Below are positions 11,126 through 23,232 of a DNA stretch of 64,000 bases, one piece after another (positions within the stretch are counted from its first letter, which is position 1; every line of letters starts with the position of its first letter). The DNA is from Pyrus communis (taxonomy: Eukaryota; Streptophyta; Magnoliopsida; Rosales; Rosaceae): contig NC_084805.1 in the NCBI RefSeq assembly GCF_963583255.1, positions 1,876,560 through 1,940,559 of the forward strand. Reading direction: 5' to 3'. The position numbers and the translations under genes are program-made. Below the pieces are notes generated by a model that ran no database searches, was not told the DNA's origin, and saw nothing but the letters and a program-made list of their open reading frames with translations.

Positions 11126-12836
11126 AACACTTATATCAAGTTATATTTCTGACACATTTAAAAATTTCTCAGGCATAGACAAAGGAAGTGTGTTTTTAAA
11201 AATGTTAAAAGAGGAGTGTAAGTGCAAGCATGGAGACCGGTAAAATGTCGGTAGTGGTTTGCTTTTTCCATATGAAGAGTCTGAATGGATGACAGACATA
11301 AATATGGTCTCACAGTAAAAGGCTGAATCATTTTGTTGGTATAAAAAGCCCTTTTAAAGAATAAATATTTAAAGAAAAAGAAAAAGAGAGGATTAAAAAA
11401 AAAAAAAGAGTGAGAAAGAGAAGGGGTCTTTTGGGTGGCTCTGATGGTTAATGATGGAGATTATTATTCTAAAATGATTAGCTCTTTGATTATGAACCTG
11501 CAGTCTGTATTTTTTCAATCCAAATAAATTAATGTCTTGGGAGGTGGAGGACTGCAAATCACTTTCTTTTAGGATTTTTCTTTTAATTTCTTTTTTACTC
11601 AATCCATAAATAATGTAATTAGCTCATACTTTGATACATAAAATAATTTTAAGGGAATAAAATCTTAAAAGCTCTTTCTTTTCTTTTAATATTTGATCCT
11701 TTTTGGTAAACATATTGCTTGCTGCCATGTTTTTCGATGTTGCAAAGACAAATGGAAAGCAACTTCTCCTTACCAGTTATAAGGAACTTTATGGGTTTGT
11801 TGAACTCAAAATTTTATCAAACACCCCCTATAGCCTTGATGAAATTTATATTTTGGTATCAGGAGAAACTACTTAGGTCTGTAGTGTTCTTGTTTGTTCT
11901 TCGACATTGCAATAAAGTGGTGTATTTGGCTTTAAAGAAAAAATGTGTGTTTCAATGGGATAATTGGGAGCCAATTTGTCTCTTCAATCATTATTGCTTC
12001 ACCTGCTTTGATTTTTTACTTCCTCCCTTCGTAGATACGAAGAAAAAGGTATTGTTGAAACCAAATTTGCAAATATCATGATCTCACAGCATTCATCATC
12101 CATGCATGAAAAATGTTGGTCACATATAATGCAAGTGCAAGTGCAAGTGCATAGAAAGAAGGGAAGTGGCGTGGAGGCAGAGAGCAGAGAGCAAACATGG
12201 CCGGCATCATATGCAGCAAAAGCAACCTTAAATTTGATTTGTATTTGTCGATGAGGTCTGTGGGCCAACTCCTACTTTATATATACGCCGAAAACAGAAA
12301 GATAACAAAAGCACTTGGCAGGGAACTAAAAGACAGACACTAGAGTAAAAAGCACTTTGAAGGGATAAAAGAGAGAAATACATACAAGTTAAAAGATAAA
12401 TTATTAGGACTCGTACTTGATTTACGATATTTTAATATTAAAAATGTGAAATGATCAAAATATTTTTAGAGACAAGAATATTAACTTTGATTGACCGTCA
12501 TGTTGTGATGCGAATGACACATTCATTTAGGGTATTCTAAGAATACTCGACGTTACAAACTCGTGGGCGCAATCGAAATCAAAGGCATATCTAAAGGTAA
12601 TTGAATCTAAATAAAGTAAGATAGGAAGAAAAAAAATCAATGGAAAGAAAAACAGAAAATAAATAAATAAAATAGAAAATGATACAATCGGTACCTTTTT
12701 ACCGATTTTAACGGGAAACCGTCGCTAAAAAGGTAGTGAACTTACCTCTTATAAGTCGCTATAAATCTAGTGATTAGACCCGTATTAGTCGCTCTAATCA
12801 TACCGATCCTCCATTTTCAAATTTTTTCTTTTCTAT
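11126..12836. other. Intergenic, nothing recognised
   Basis: AT-rich DNA. A reading frame of 120 codons at 11719-12081 (+) has no recognisable domain and ordinary intergenic composition. A phrase at 12690-12820 (ACCGTCGCTAAAAAGG and related words) resembles a decayed transposon terminus but has no identifiable partner. Confidence 0.5.
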
Positions 12837-14010
12837 TTATTTATTTTTATTAATTTTTTTTTATATTTCTCTTACTATAACAATAAACTTTCAAATTCAT
12901 ATTCTTCAAAATATATTTTTCTGTGAAAAATCTATTATAATTCATTTTAAACACTTGTAATTAACGATTTAAAACTTAAATTTAAAGATATTTGAATTTA
13001 ATAGTGGTTACTAAAATAAAGTAAATAATTTGGAATAGGGAAATACAATACCACGGTACTGATTCTCTCCCATATGTACTTAAATCGTTATATCTATTTA
13101 TTTTCACCTTCGCCTTACCATGAAATTTTGAAAATTAAGGTAAGACTTTCTATTGATATTCTTAAGGGTGGGACCCCATTTGATAATGTTTTGGGTCTCA
13201 CTATTGTATTTTTCACTTATTTTTTAGTTTTTGGCTTAAATATTCTACTAAATATACATTTGTTGCTCAATAAATTGTAAAATCACTTCCAAATGTCTTA
13301 TAAAGTTTTCTTTAATGCTCAAATTCATACTTAAACTATTGTTCAATTTATTTATTTTCACCTTCACCTCACTATAACAATAAACTTTCAAATTCATATT
13401 CTTCAAAATATATTTTTCTGTGAAAAATCTATTATAATTCATTTTAAACACTTGTAATTCCAAATGTCTTATAAAGTTTTCTTTAATGCTCAAATTCATA
13501 CTTAAACTATTGTTTAATCTATTTATTTTCATCTTCACCTCACCGTGAAGTTTTGAAATTAATGTAAGACTTTCCATTGGTATTTTTGAGGGTGGAGGCC
13601 CTTTTTTGACAATGTTTTGGGCCTCACTACCATATTTTTCACTTATTCTTTTAGTTTTTGGCTTAATAATACATTTGTTGCTCAATAAACACTAAAACCG
13701 TTTCCAAATGCCTTATAAAGTTTTCTTTAATGCTCACGGAAAATATTTCGCGAAAATAAAAAATTTGCACTTTCACAAAAAAAACATGGATTAACAGTCA
13801 CAATTTTTAATTGGTTTTGCAAATTCATACATAAATCATCGTTCAATCTATTTATTTTCACCTTCGTCTCACTGTGAAATTTTGAAAATTAAGGTAAGAC
13901 TTTCCATTGAGATTCTTGAGGGTAGAACCCCTTTTTTTCCTATGTTTTGGGCTTAATGCTCATGGAAAATTTTTCGCAAAAATAAAAAGTTTGTATTTTT
14001 AACAAAAATT
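12837..14010 (-). repeat. Degenerate repeat array, same family as the repeats around the lectin genes
   Basis: Several diverged copies of a repeat of roughly 300-450 bases. Landmarks recur at about 13090, 13350, 13520 and 13850 (CTATTTATTTTCACCTTC), and GTAAGACTTTC...TTGATATTCTT and CTTATAAAGTTTTCTTTAATG recur between them. A stretch of about 85 bases starting ATAACAATAAACTTTCAAAT is present unchanged at 12878 and 13375, showing a local duplication. The same words, in the opposite orientation, build the arrays at 42.7-44.1, 46.6-48.3 and 55.5-56.9 kb, for example AAAGTCTTACATTAATTTTA and AATATTTAAGCCGAAACCTA. Confidence 0.75.
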
Positions 14011-15397
14011 GTTGGTGTTAAACAGGCTCGACGTACGCAGAATGAGGCAGGTCTAATGCACAACAAGGTGGCCTCCGCTCACAAAAAATGGCGTGGGCTT
14101 CTGGCACGCAAAACATGACTGCTTTGTGCAAGAAAAACGAGGCGCACAAAACGAGATGAGAATCGCGCAAATCAAGATGCCTTAAGAAGTATGAAACAAA
14201 TTAAGTGGTTCAGTTTTACACACTTTCAACTGAGCCATCTTCAATGACATGATCGACTTAAAAAGATATGAAAGGAAAAACATTTCCTCTATTTAGATAT
14301 ACACCAAGGTTTTGCTTACATCTTCCTATCCGCACACGATTTTGCGCACGCGAGGTGCCTTTTTGTATGCAAGTTGAAACCGCCGTATCAATTGCATTAA
14401 GTACACTTTTCTTTCTTACCAAGGGGCGTGTCATTCTGCCTTTCGAACTCAGATACCAATTTTTATGATACACTATGATAGCAATGAATTATAATGCCAA
14501 AAATTTAGTGCTAATCCATGGGTTGACTAAACATTTTCAACAGCTTATGGGTTTAAATATAATTTCCCGGGGAAAATTCTGGAGCAAATCAATGCATGAC
14601 CCTGCAAAATTTATTAGTCGGATGCGTGTTCAAGAATTCAAGAGAATCTAGCAAGTGGATGTGATTCACTTAAAAGGCAATCTTGATGTATGTAGATATA
14701 ACTCCTGTCTGTCTACGAATAGGAAGCCATAAAATGATGAACTAATGAACAAAGATATTTCCGCTAGGTTTCTCCTCAAAAACACGAACAAGGATATTAA
14801 TGAACTTACATCGATGAAACACGAAATCAGTACTACTAATCAATTTCTAATTTTACTTCTATAATTCTGAATTACAACAGCAATAAGTTCATTAAAAAGG
14901 AAATCGAGTCTCGCCGTAAACAGAAATACATGCATATAAATCGATATTCGCTAGCAAGAAACTATAAATTGCAAGGTCATCTTTATATAAACATAACACT
15001 AAATATTAATCTTCATATATTTCCGGAAAGGTGTCATAAGCCATCTAAACATAATAAGCTAATTCTGGATCCCGATCCTCTACTTCACCCTTAAATCAAT
15101 AATCGGGGGAAAAGAGGCTTTCATCACCTCTTAACTACATACTTAACAAGGCTCTCTACTTCTATCTCCCTCATCGACGCCATCTTTTCCTAATTAAGTA
15201 ATGACCTTCGTTACTTGGGTTGCAATCTCTCTCAAAAAACAAACCACGAACCACGGTAGCTCTTAAAAATGATAATATCATCAGGTTGAATTATCCACTT
15301 TGGACAATCAGATTCCAAGTCGAATACTTCCATACTTTTTCCTCCTAGGTCTTGAAACGATTTTGGTTTCCACGTCACACATCAAGCATATACATTC
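14011..15397. other. Intergenic, plus 3' UTR of the bZIP gene at right
   Basis: 14011-14240 is locally GC-richer with many GCGCA/ACGCA words and has no recognisable coding content; it may be an old transposon piece. 14900-15397 is probably the 3' UTR of the minus-strand bZIP gene. No further gene seen. Confidence 0.5.
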
Positions 15398-18300
15398 TTA
15401 CCACTGCAATGAGCGAACTCTCCGGAGCACACGGGGTGGTCTTCGCTTCTCCACAACCGGAATGATGTTTTCCATTAGCTGCAACAAATATACACAAGGT
15501 CAAATGGATAATAGCTAACAACGATTACAACCACCGTCCCTCATCTTCCAAAATCCTATCCCTCTGGATAAAATGTTCAACTAACCTCGCTTATGGGCCA
15601 AACTGAAATGAAAAATCATCAATTACCAAAAATTTCAAAACGGGCAACTGTATTATTTTCTTCCTTGTACATGGAAGTCTATAGGAACTTGTTTTCTTGT
15701 CTAATTACATTACCACATGCAAATATAAATGGAAGTCTACAGTGAACCCAAAACTTAAATTAAATAGAGGACCTCAACCGTATACTTTTGGGAGAGAAAT
15801 GTTCCTATTTGTAATCATATTTATCATTGTGAAACTTTCCTATTTTCTTCCCTTGTGGACGTAGGCAAAGACCCAACCATGCATATTATTTACATGTTGT
15901 TCTGTCAAGCATGAAAATCCATCCCCTCAAAGGTTGGAGATATGCTTGGCTAAGGTAAACTGCTAGGTAATAAGACACTAAACATAATTCCAATTGATAC
16001 GCTTATATCTAAGTTAACAAAGTCTATGCCAGTTATCAAATTATAAAATGAAACAAATTTGTAACAATTGGTGTATGCAAAAGTTCTGAGTTATATACAT
16101 CAAAACAAAATTTTTTTTTAATAATTTAATTTAAAAAAAAAAAATTTATATGCATCAAAACAATGTTTAACCTTACACAATGCATTCATGCTATATCTGC
16201 CTGAATCATGTACTGCCTGCTAGACGGTGCCTTAAATTGCACTCTACATTCATAAGACTTTGCATTTGGATTATCATGATTCCAAATATCATTAATATTT
16301 TTGTTTCTGTTTGTTTACTGGGAGGAGGGTGGATATTCTTGTAGAATGTAAAGAATTTAGACTGTATATTAAAAAAAACGTAACTAAGGGTCAGGTTTTT
16401 TATTTTGGGAATGACAGATGATTATATACAGACTATATTATAGCTCAGCAAGAAATTCAGAATACACAAAAGTCACAGATGTCGAGCGTTGAGAGGCCAT
16501 ATAAACTCCATTAATATTTCAAGATAAACCAACGCCTCCACCAGGGAGACATGAGAAAATTTCATATCTAAATTCTAAACATGCCACATCTATGGCTGCA
16601 AGGTATAATCAACAATAAGGGTTATTAGAGTAGAAATCTAGTTTTCTTTACCTCTTCAGGCATAAGTACGAAACAATGGAGATAATACTTATTTGGGTGC
16701 ACTGGAGAAAAAGTTGTATAATTTTCCATGTAATTTTCTATAATATCTGCCTCATATTGTATTTTTCACATCATCAAATTTGTTGTTTCTTATCCAAAAA
16801 GATCACCGTATGCCAACGACCATGTTCCTAATAAAATACAATCCCTTGCAGAATCAATTCACTACATGCACCAGGAATGAAATGAATACCTGCTTAAGTC
16901 TTGCCTGAGTCCGCCCAGCCTGCAATTAAAAAATAAAATTGTTACAAAATAAAATATGAAAAAAATGTTAAGGCAACCAAGGAGAGCAAGTAAAACATAC
17001 ACCTCTCAATTTGGTGGCATGTTTAGATATTACTACAGTTAGTCAGTTTTTTGGGCTTGGGAATCTGTTTGCCTGACCGGTTAGGCCTCTGGCACTATTT
17101 GTTGTACTTAGTGAAGGCTTTGCAGTTTGTTCTTAATAAAGTTCCTTCTTTCAGAAGAAAAACAGGTAAAATGCAGACAAAAAAGTGCAAGGTCTTAACA
17201 TCAACTCGAAAACCAAAACACCAAAATTAGATAACTTTAAAAGGAAATGATTTAGCTCCTACGCACACTCATGAACCAAGCATCATGCACAAATACAAGA
17301 AATCCAAACCCATCCTCATTTTAAACCAATATGCAGACAAAAAAAGGGGCAACTGAACCAACCAGCCAATTATTAAATGTTCAAATTGGCTTGTCTGATC
17401 TTTTACAAGCTCAAACTTATAAAACAAGCCAAAAATCTTGTTCGCAACTGGCTAATTAAGTTTCCAAGGAAGCTTGAACATGTTAAAAAACAGACAAGGT
17501 TGAATATCTGTCTCCTGGGTTAAGAAAATGTTTAAAATTTCATACGATATAATGGATTGAACTCATTTGCCCGACTTGAACTCATGTTGTAATGGATTGA
17601 ACATGCTAAATGACGTAGTCAAGTACTTAAATCATTTATCTCTACACTTTGCAAACAAAACATTAAAGTATACACTTCAGTGGTTTCATACGATACACTA
17701 CATGAATATCTACATATATTCATAAGATTTATATAAAAATATTCTAACTTATAATCCTTAGTGAAGCCTCTTATTCATGAAGCTTGGTCATGAAACATTA
17801 CTTCAGCTTGGGTTAACTATCAGGCTAACTAACTAATCAAGCCAAGCCTGACAGGTTTGTTCAATTGCAGCACTGCTGACAAATGATAATGAAGTCTTCA
17901 ATGGGATGAAACAAAGCAAAGGAACTATATTTGCTTAAAGTATGACTACATACTGCTTTATACGCAATAGAAGTGGAATTTCATCACAGCATACGAACAC
18001 AGTAGTCAGACAAGTCAAATCAAATTGGTGACCGTTTGGAGTTGCATATTTGTAATTGACAAAACGTTTGCAACTTCAGAAAATGAGATATGTGAAAGGA
18101 AAAGTCGTTTTGTTGGAAAATTTAACAAAGTAACAAACTGTCATAAATATACTGAATGCTGATTGCGACTCAAACACAGCTCACTTTGGCCCCAAACTCT
18201 AATGCTACCAAAGTACTAAACTTCTACTACCATTTCATAGTGGAAAAGCGCATTTCTCACTTTCGGCGGCCAACTACAGTCTAAAGCACATTAGATTCAT

Positions 18301-19224
18301 AATTCGATTACCTGTTCTTTCAAAAGCTGCTCGTTTTCCTCCTCTAACCGGACTGCCAATGACTCCAATTCAACTTGATAAGCCTAAAATCCAAAAACCC
18401 CACAATCAGAAAAGTACAAATAAGCATGAAAGAACAAACAAAAGAAATATCACATACACCATTTCATCAAAAACCCAATTCCACACCTGCTTTCTCTCTC
18501 TGGACCTGGCCGCCGATTCCCGGTTCTTGATCATCCTTCTCTGTCTCTGCTGCGCCGCCTTATCCATCGGCTCCATAACGGCGCGCCCCCTCTTCCGTCT
18601 CCGCACTTCTCCTCCACTCCCAGCAGGGTCCGGCCCATTTCCAAACCCGACTATCGACCCTTCAACCTTATCAATCGACCCGAACGGGCTGAGCGGGATC
18701 TGATCGAAGGAAAACACTCCGCTGCTCAATCTCTCCGTCTCGGGCGGCGGCGGCGCAAGCGGAAAATCCTTAATGTCGTTCTCTTCCACGGCCCCGGCCC
18801 GAGCCAAAAAGTCCTCCAGAGTCATCATCTCATCGGGAACCTCCTCTTTACACTCCTTCCGACATTCGCCGGACACAATTTCCCGCCAAACTTCGTCAAC
18901 GGTCTTCGGCGGCGGCGCAGTGGAGCTATTAATTTCTGCGGAGGAGTCGAGTAGGGTAATTTGGGCGTTGAAGAGGGTGGCGTCGGTCATAGGGGTGGGG
19001 TTGGAGTCGTAGAGGAGGCCGTCAACGGTCATGGAGCTGATTGGAAGGGCCGGCGTCGTACTAGTGTTGCTGTTCTGGTAGTTGTTTAGGGATTGGGGGT
19101 GCGCAGAGGAGGAAGACGGGTGTGCAGTGGTGGTGGTGGGCTTGGGCTTTGTAGCGGAGGAGAAATTGGAAGAAGGGCGTCGGGAGAGATCCGAGTTTCG
19201 TGATCTCGACGACAACGACGACAT
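15398..19224 (-). CDS. Group A bZIP transcription factor, GBF4-like
   Basis: Four exons: complement(join(15398..15478,16890..16919,18312..18383,18487..19224)), 306 residues; every exon is a whole number of codons. Exon 1 carries group A motifs near residues 106-117 (TVDEVWREIVSG) and 132-146 (MMTLEDFLARAG), and the basic region near 232-246 (IKNRESAARSRERKQ, the N-x7-R pattern). Exon 2 carries the leucine zipper (YQVELESLAVRLEEENEQLL). Exon 3 is only 30 nt. Exon 4 encodes LMENIIPVVEKRRPP and a basic end finishing RSLQW. The family binds ABRE/G-box (ACGTG) and acts in abscisic acid and stress responses in the nucleus; the SnRK2-type RxxS sites are inferred. The two large introns are about 1.4 kb each. 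The C-terminus fits GBF4 better than ABF/AREB or DPBF members. Confidence 0.9.
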
Positions 19225-20185
19225 TACTTCGACGACACCATCTCTTCCGTCGCTGATTTCTCAGGCCCCTCGGACTCTGTCCGCTCTCTTTCTCTCTCTA
19301 GAATCACTCTCTCTTTCTCTCTCTAGAATTGGAACTTTTAGGGTTCTGATCCGGTGTTTTGTTGGGATCAGGCCCCGGTCCGAAGCACGGTGAGAAGAAG
19401 CCTTTTCAACGAGCGAAGCGAAGCAGTTTTTCACATCCCAGAACCTTTTTTGGTTCGGATATTTTGGTGGGACCAATTATCTAATACAAACCGAGTACCG
19501 AGATTATGATTGCATGGTTTCGTGGGTCCCAGTGGGACTTACGTAGGCCCCACAGAATAGCGCAATCGGACTGGCGGGTGTAGGGGACATGTGTGGGGTC
19601 GCGTGGTAGATGAGTTTAGCCGGATGCCTGGAGTATGGTTGTTGACCCGGCCGCAGTCAGGGATTGCTATCGTCACGGACGGCAGGGACGGCTGTGATGT
19701 AAGGTTGTGTGGTGTCGTGAGCAGATTGGTGAGTTGAATTGTACATATTCGTCCAGCATGGCATGGGCTGGGAGGGGTCAATGAAGCAAATTTGGCCCAG
19801 GCCCAATTATGATTTTTTTTTCCTTCGTATTCTAATAGCTCGTTTACTAATTCGTAATTAGAATTGAAGGAATTAAAGTGAAGAGGAATTAAATTGACAA
19901 GGTGTTGGAAGCTGGTGGAGTCCAAATCAGATTGGTGTTTACGACTATCAAATCTATTAACTTGATCGTCAAAGAGTTTTTTACTGATACCATACTCTTG
20001 CCTAGACCTTTTTACGATATTTACTGTGTCTTGCAGGTTGTGCATGAGTCGAACCATCAGCTTTGGCAACGCGCAGATTTTGGTTCAACAATTGGTATTT
20101 TTATTTTGAGAGAACTTTCGGTCTCCCGTTGAATGAGTATCTAACACCATGAATGCTGATGGAGGCTTGTATCCAACCCTGCAGC

Positions 20186-20230
20186 TAGAAACACTGCAAG
20201 CAATCCCGTGGATTGCTTGCAGTGCTTCTA
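20186..20230. repeat. Short near-perfect inverted repeat (hairpin)
   Basis: CACTGCAAGCAATCC, a 3-base CGT loop, then GGATTGCTTGCAGTG: 15 perfect pairs, extended by five more pairs after one mismatch. It is too short for a normal miRNA precursor and sits alone between genes. Confidence 0.8.
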
Positions 20231-20402
20231 TCTTTGTCAATAAAAACAAAGGAAGAAAACATAAAAAAAGAAAGAGAAATTAATAGTTATAAACTTGTAC
20301 GCAATAATTAAGCATATATATGGGGGACAAATGCCAAACGAAGTGCATGAGATATGCATGATCCCCTCCATCACATATTGTTCAGCTATCCACGTTAATT
20401 CA

Positions 20403-20405
<3 letters not shown>

Positions 20406-20451
<46 letters not shown>
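20406..20451 (+). repeat. (CT)n microsatellite
   Basis: Uninterrupted CT dinucleotide tract of about 46 bases. Confidence 0.95.
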
Positions 20452-20456
<5 letters not shown>

Positions 20457-22914
20457 AGAGGTTGAGTACGTTATGAAATCTTTCTTGCATGCATGGACTT
20501 CTTCGTTAGGATATATCTTATCTCTGCATTATTAACCTGTAAACTGCTGTACCAGATGTCATCAAAATAATGACTCCACGTAATCCTTGTTTCATATTAA
20601 ATTGCATCTGGTAAACCACATGATGTGGTGATAAATTAAGACTTCATGATAAAAAAATTTAAAAAGATGACTAATTATCAACTACCGCATCATGTAATTT
20701 ACAAAATATGGTTTGAAAATATCGTTTCTCTAGCATTATCCTATGTGTTTATGAGATGCATATCTCTTAAGGCACAAAAGCAATATTTGTTAGCGGTGTT
20801 CGATCTAACGTGTACCTTAATCGACAGATTTCAGGTTTGCCTGCCGACCTACCTTGATGAAGCCTCAACTCCCCCATTCAATTGAATCACAACCTACTCG
20901 TATTATGTCAGCTCAATGCTTTTTTCCCCTCCATGTTTGTTTTAATATCGGTTATGCCCCTTATACCACACTAGAAGTTCCTCCGGCCAAATTTTTTACA
21001 CGTATATTTTTGGCATTTGATGTTTGGACAAATACTTTTGGCATCAGTAACTATCCATTTTCTAATATGCTCTTCTTTCCTGCGAGGGTTTCAATCATTT
21101 CAGGTGCTTAATGGTCAATGCTGTAATGCATGGGTTTTTTTTTTTGCTAGTTGAGATTAAGAGATAAACAAGCTGCACATGATATAGGGTCTTTATTGGT
21201 TTCAAATTAATGGATCAGGAATGCTATATCTCTCTCTAGGGTTTTTTGAGATTTCGAGAATTTGTAGAAATGTAAGTTTACTGGGAAAATATTTCTGTGG
21301 AAGCGATGGCTTTCATTCATTCCTTTCACGTATATATATTACAGACTTTACAGTCCTATGGAAATAATGAAACAACTATATATACTTACTTATCAACATT
21401 TACATTTGAATTGGATGATAAGAAACGGAACTAAGTGATAGAATTCACTTTGACTTGGACTCTTGCTTAATAGATTTCAAGCATTTTTTTTTTTTTTTTT
21501 TTGAGTTGAACGATAACGTTAGTAGGTTAGAAGTTAATTATTAAGAGAAAGGAGAGTTAGTGGGGATCAAACCGGCCCGCACCAAGGTGCATAGGTTTGA
21601 ATGCCTTTCACCATTGTTGTAAAGTGCCATCTGCAGACTTCAAGCAATTCTTGTTTCTACACTATAACGACAATTTGTCTTTTTTTTTATTTAAAAAAAA
21701 AAATCTTTTTAAAATTGGTTAAACATAGTTGATGTTAAAGTACTTCCAAAAACATCGACCAAAGTATGCAAAAGGCTACCAAACAGGCTTTATTGTTTTC
21801 TTCCACGGTACGAGACCAAGTATTAGTAATTGGAATATGAAACCAAATTTATTGCCGAGTAATTAACGAACCATCTTACAATTAGTGGCTCTCATATACA
21901 GGAGTTTCTTGAGGACTATGATTTCTCAATAACTAATTAATTAGGTACATACATCTACGTACCATAAATTTCTATAACATAGGTCATTTACTAAATTGAT
22001 CCTAAAGTCAAATAGAGATAATACTTCCATTAAAATAAAAACGGTCAGAAGATTAGTTTAAATAGTGCAATTTTTAACAAAGGGAAATAACTGGTGGCAA
22101 TCCATTTTTTTTCTTCTGAAACTACTGAGCCACTTGTTGTGGTTAAATAGTGCAAATTTTTAGTTAAAACAAGAAGATAAATGCCAAGACTCTCAAAGTG
22201 GGGCTGTGTCCTCTCTGACACTTCACAGTTTAACTTTAATTTTCATACAAATATCATAAAATATTGTGTAAAAACACATAAGGTGGTAGAGAGTCTCGAA
22301 AGTCCCACTTTTTAAAAAGTTTCCTTAACATTTCTCTTAGAAGGATTTATATACGAAATAAAAAAGTATTGATTACAGATGACGAAAATGTGACAATGAT
22401 GGATTGCTAATGATTTGGGGATCTCGTATTTTCATCCATGACTCAAAACATAAAAAGCATAGCAAGACATCGACGATTGAGTTTAAAGTTTGGCGATAGC
22501 CCATGCAAACATCAAAGAGGTGCCTTTATTCTTAGTTATGCACGTAAACCTTCTGACCTGAATTTGTTTATATCTAGTTAACTAAAACTCTATATAGATA
22601 TCTGAGAATATTCATCAATCTTAAAGGGTTCAATGGTAATTTTCATGCCCCAAATCGAGGGGTTGCGATGTTATGTGCTTGTAGGCTTCGATCAGCTGCC
22701 CCCCTGATACTCCACTAGGTTAAGAAAGAGACGGTGTAAGACGGTGTAAGTAATCATATAAAGTTATATATATATAGCTGTAAGTAAGAAGAAAATATAC
22801 ATAAAGACAATAAAGAGGGGCCAAAGGAGGATTTTCAGGTGCAAAAAAGGTCCTGAAGAGGGAAAGGCTCTTCAGCAAATGTAGCATTTGAAGCTTGCAA
22901 ACAACTTGGAGAAG

Positions 22915-22923
<9 letters not shown>

Positions 22924-22967
<44 letters not shown>
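22924..22967 (+). repeat. (CT)n microsatellite
   Basis: Uninterrupted CT tract of about 44 bases, some 270 bases upstream of the UPF0496 gene start; CT tracts are common in plant promoters and leaders. Confidence 0.95.
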
Positions 22968-22970
<3 letters not shown>

Positions 22971-23232
22971 TGAGATTACGGCGTGAACTACAATCCTTAA
23001 ACAGACTTTTAGAGGCTTTATTAAAGCAAAGATATATGAACAAACTAACTAGCTAGAAAGTTGAATAGCTACCTCATTCATTGTTCTTTCTTTCAAGGTT
23101 TTTATATGGTGGGGTTATGAGTTCGACATCATTTATAGATCTCTCCTTTAAGATTTGGGAGCTACCTCATCCTCGTAGCCTACATAAGATCGACATCAAC
23201 TTTGTTCTTCTAAATTAAAGATCGACCTAAAG

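Larger units (their letters stand above)
19225..23232. other. Intergenic: bZIP promoter and 5' UTR, microsatellites, hairpin
   Basis: 19225-19350 contains CT-rich 5' leader sequence of the minus-strand bZIP gene. 19500-19800 is GC-richer with ACATGTGTGGGG and GGCCCAAT words and is probably its promoter. The remainder is AT-rich with T tracts at 21130 and 21486 and no recognised gene. A repeat-like phrase near 21540-21620 (GGGGATCAAACCGG) may be an old dispersed repeat. Confidence 0.55.

Noticed and set aside
11719..12081. 120-codon reading frame on the plus strand
   Set aside because: No recognisable domain, intergenic base composition, no splice or promoter support.
12690..12820. Transposon terminus with GTCGCTAAAA words
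   Set aside because: Suggestive, but no matching second end or target duplication was found.
13248..13685. 145-codon minus-strand frame
   Set aside because: Internally repeated because it spans the repeat array; not a protein-coding pattern.
15300..15518. Plus-strand 72-codon frame
   Set aside because: It is the reverse of the last exon of the bZIP gene.
18359..18703. Plus-strand 114-codon frame
   Set aside because: Antisense shadow of bZIP exons 1 and 2.
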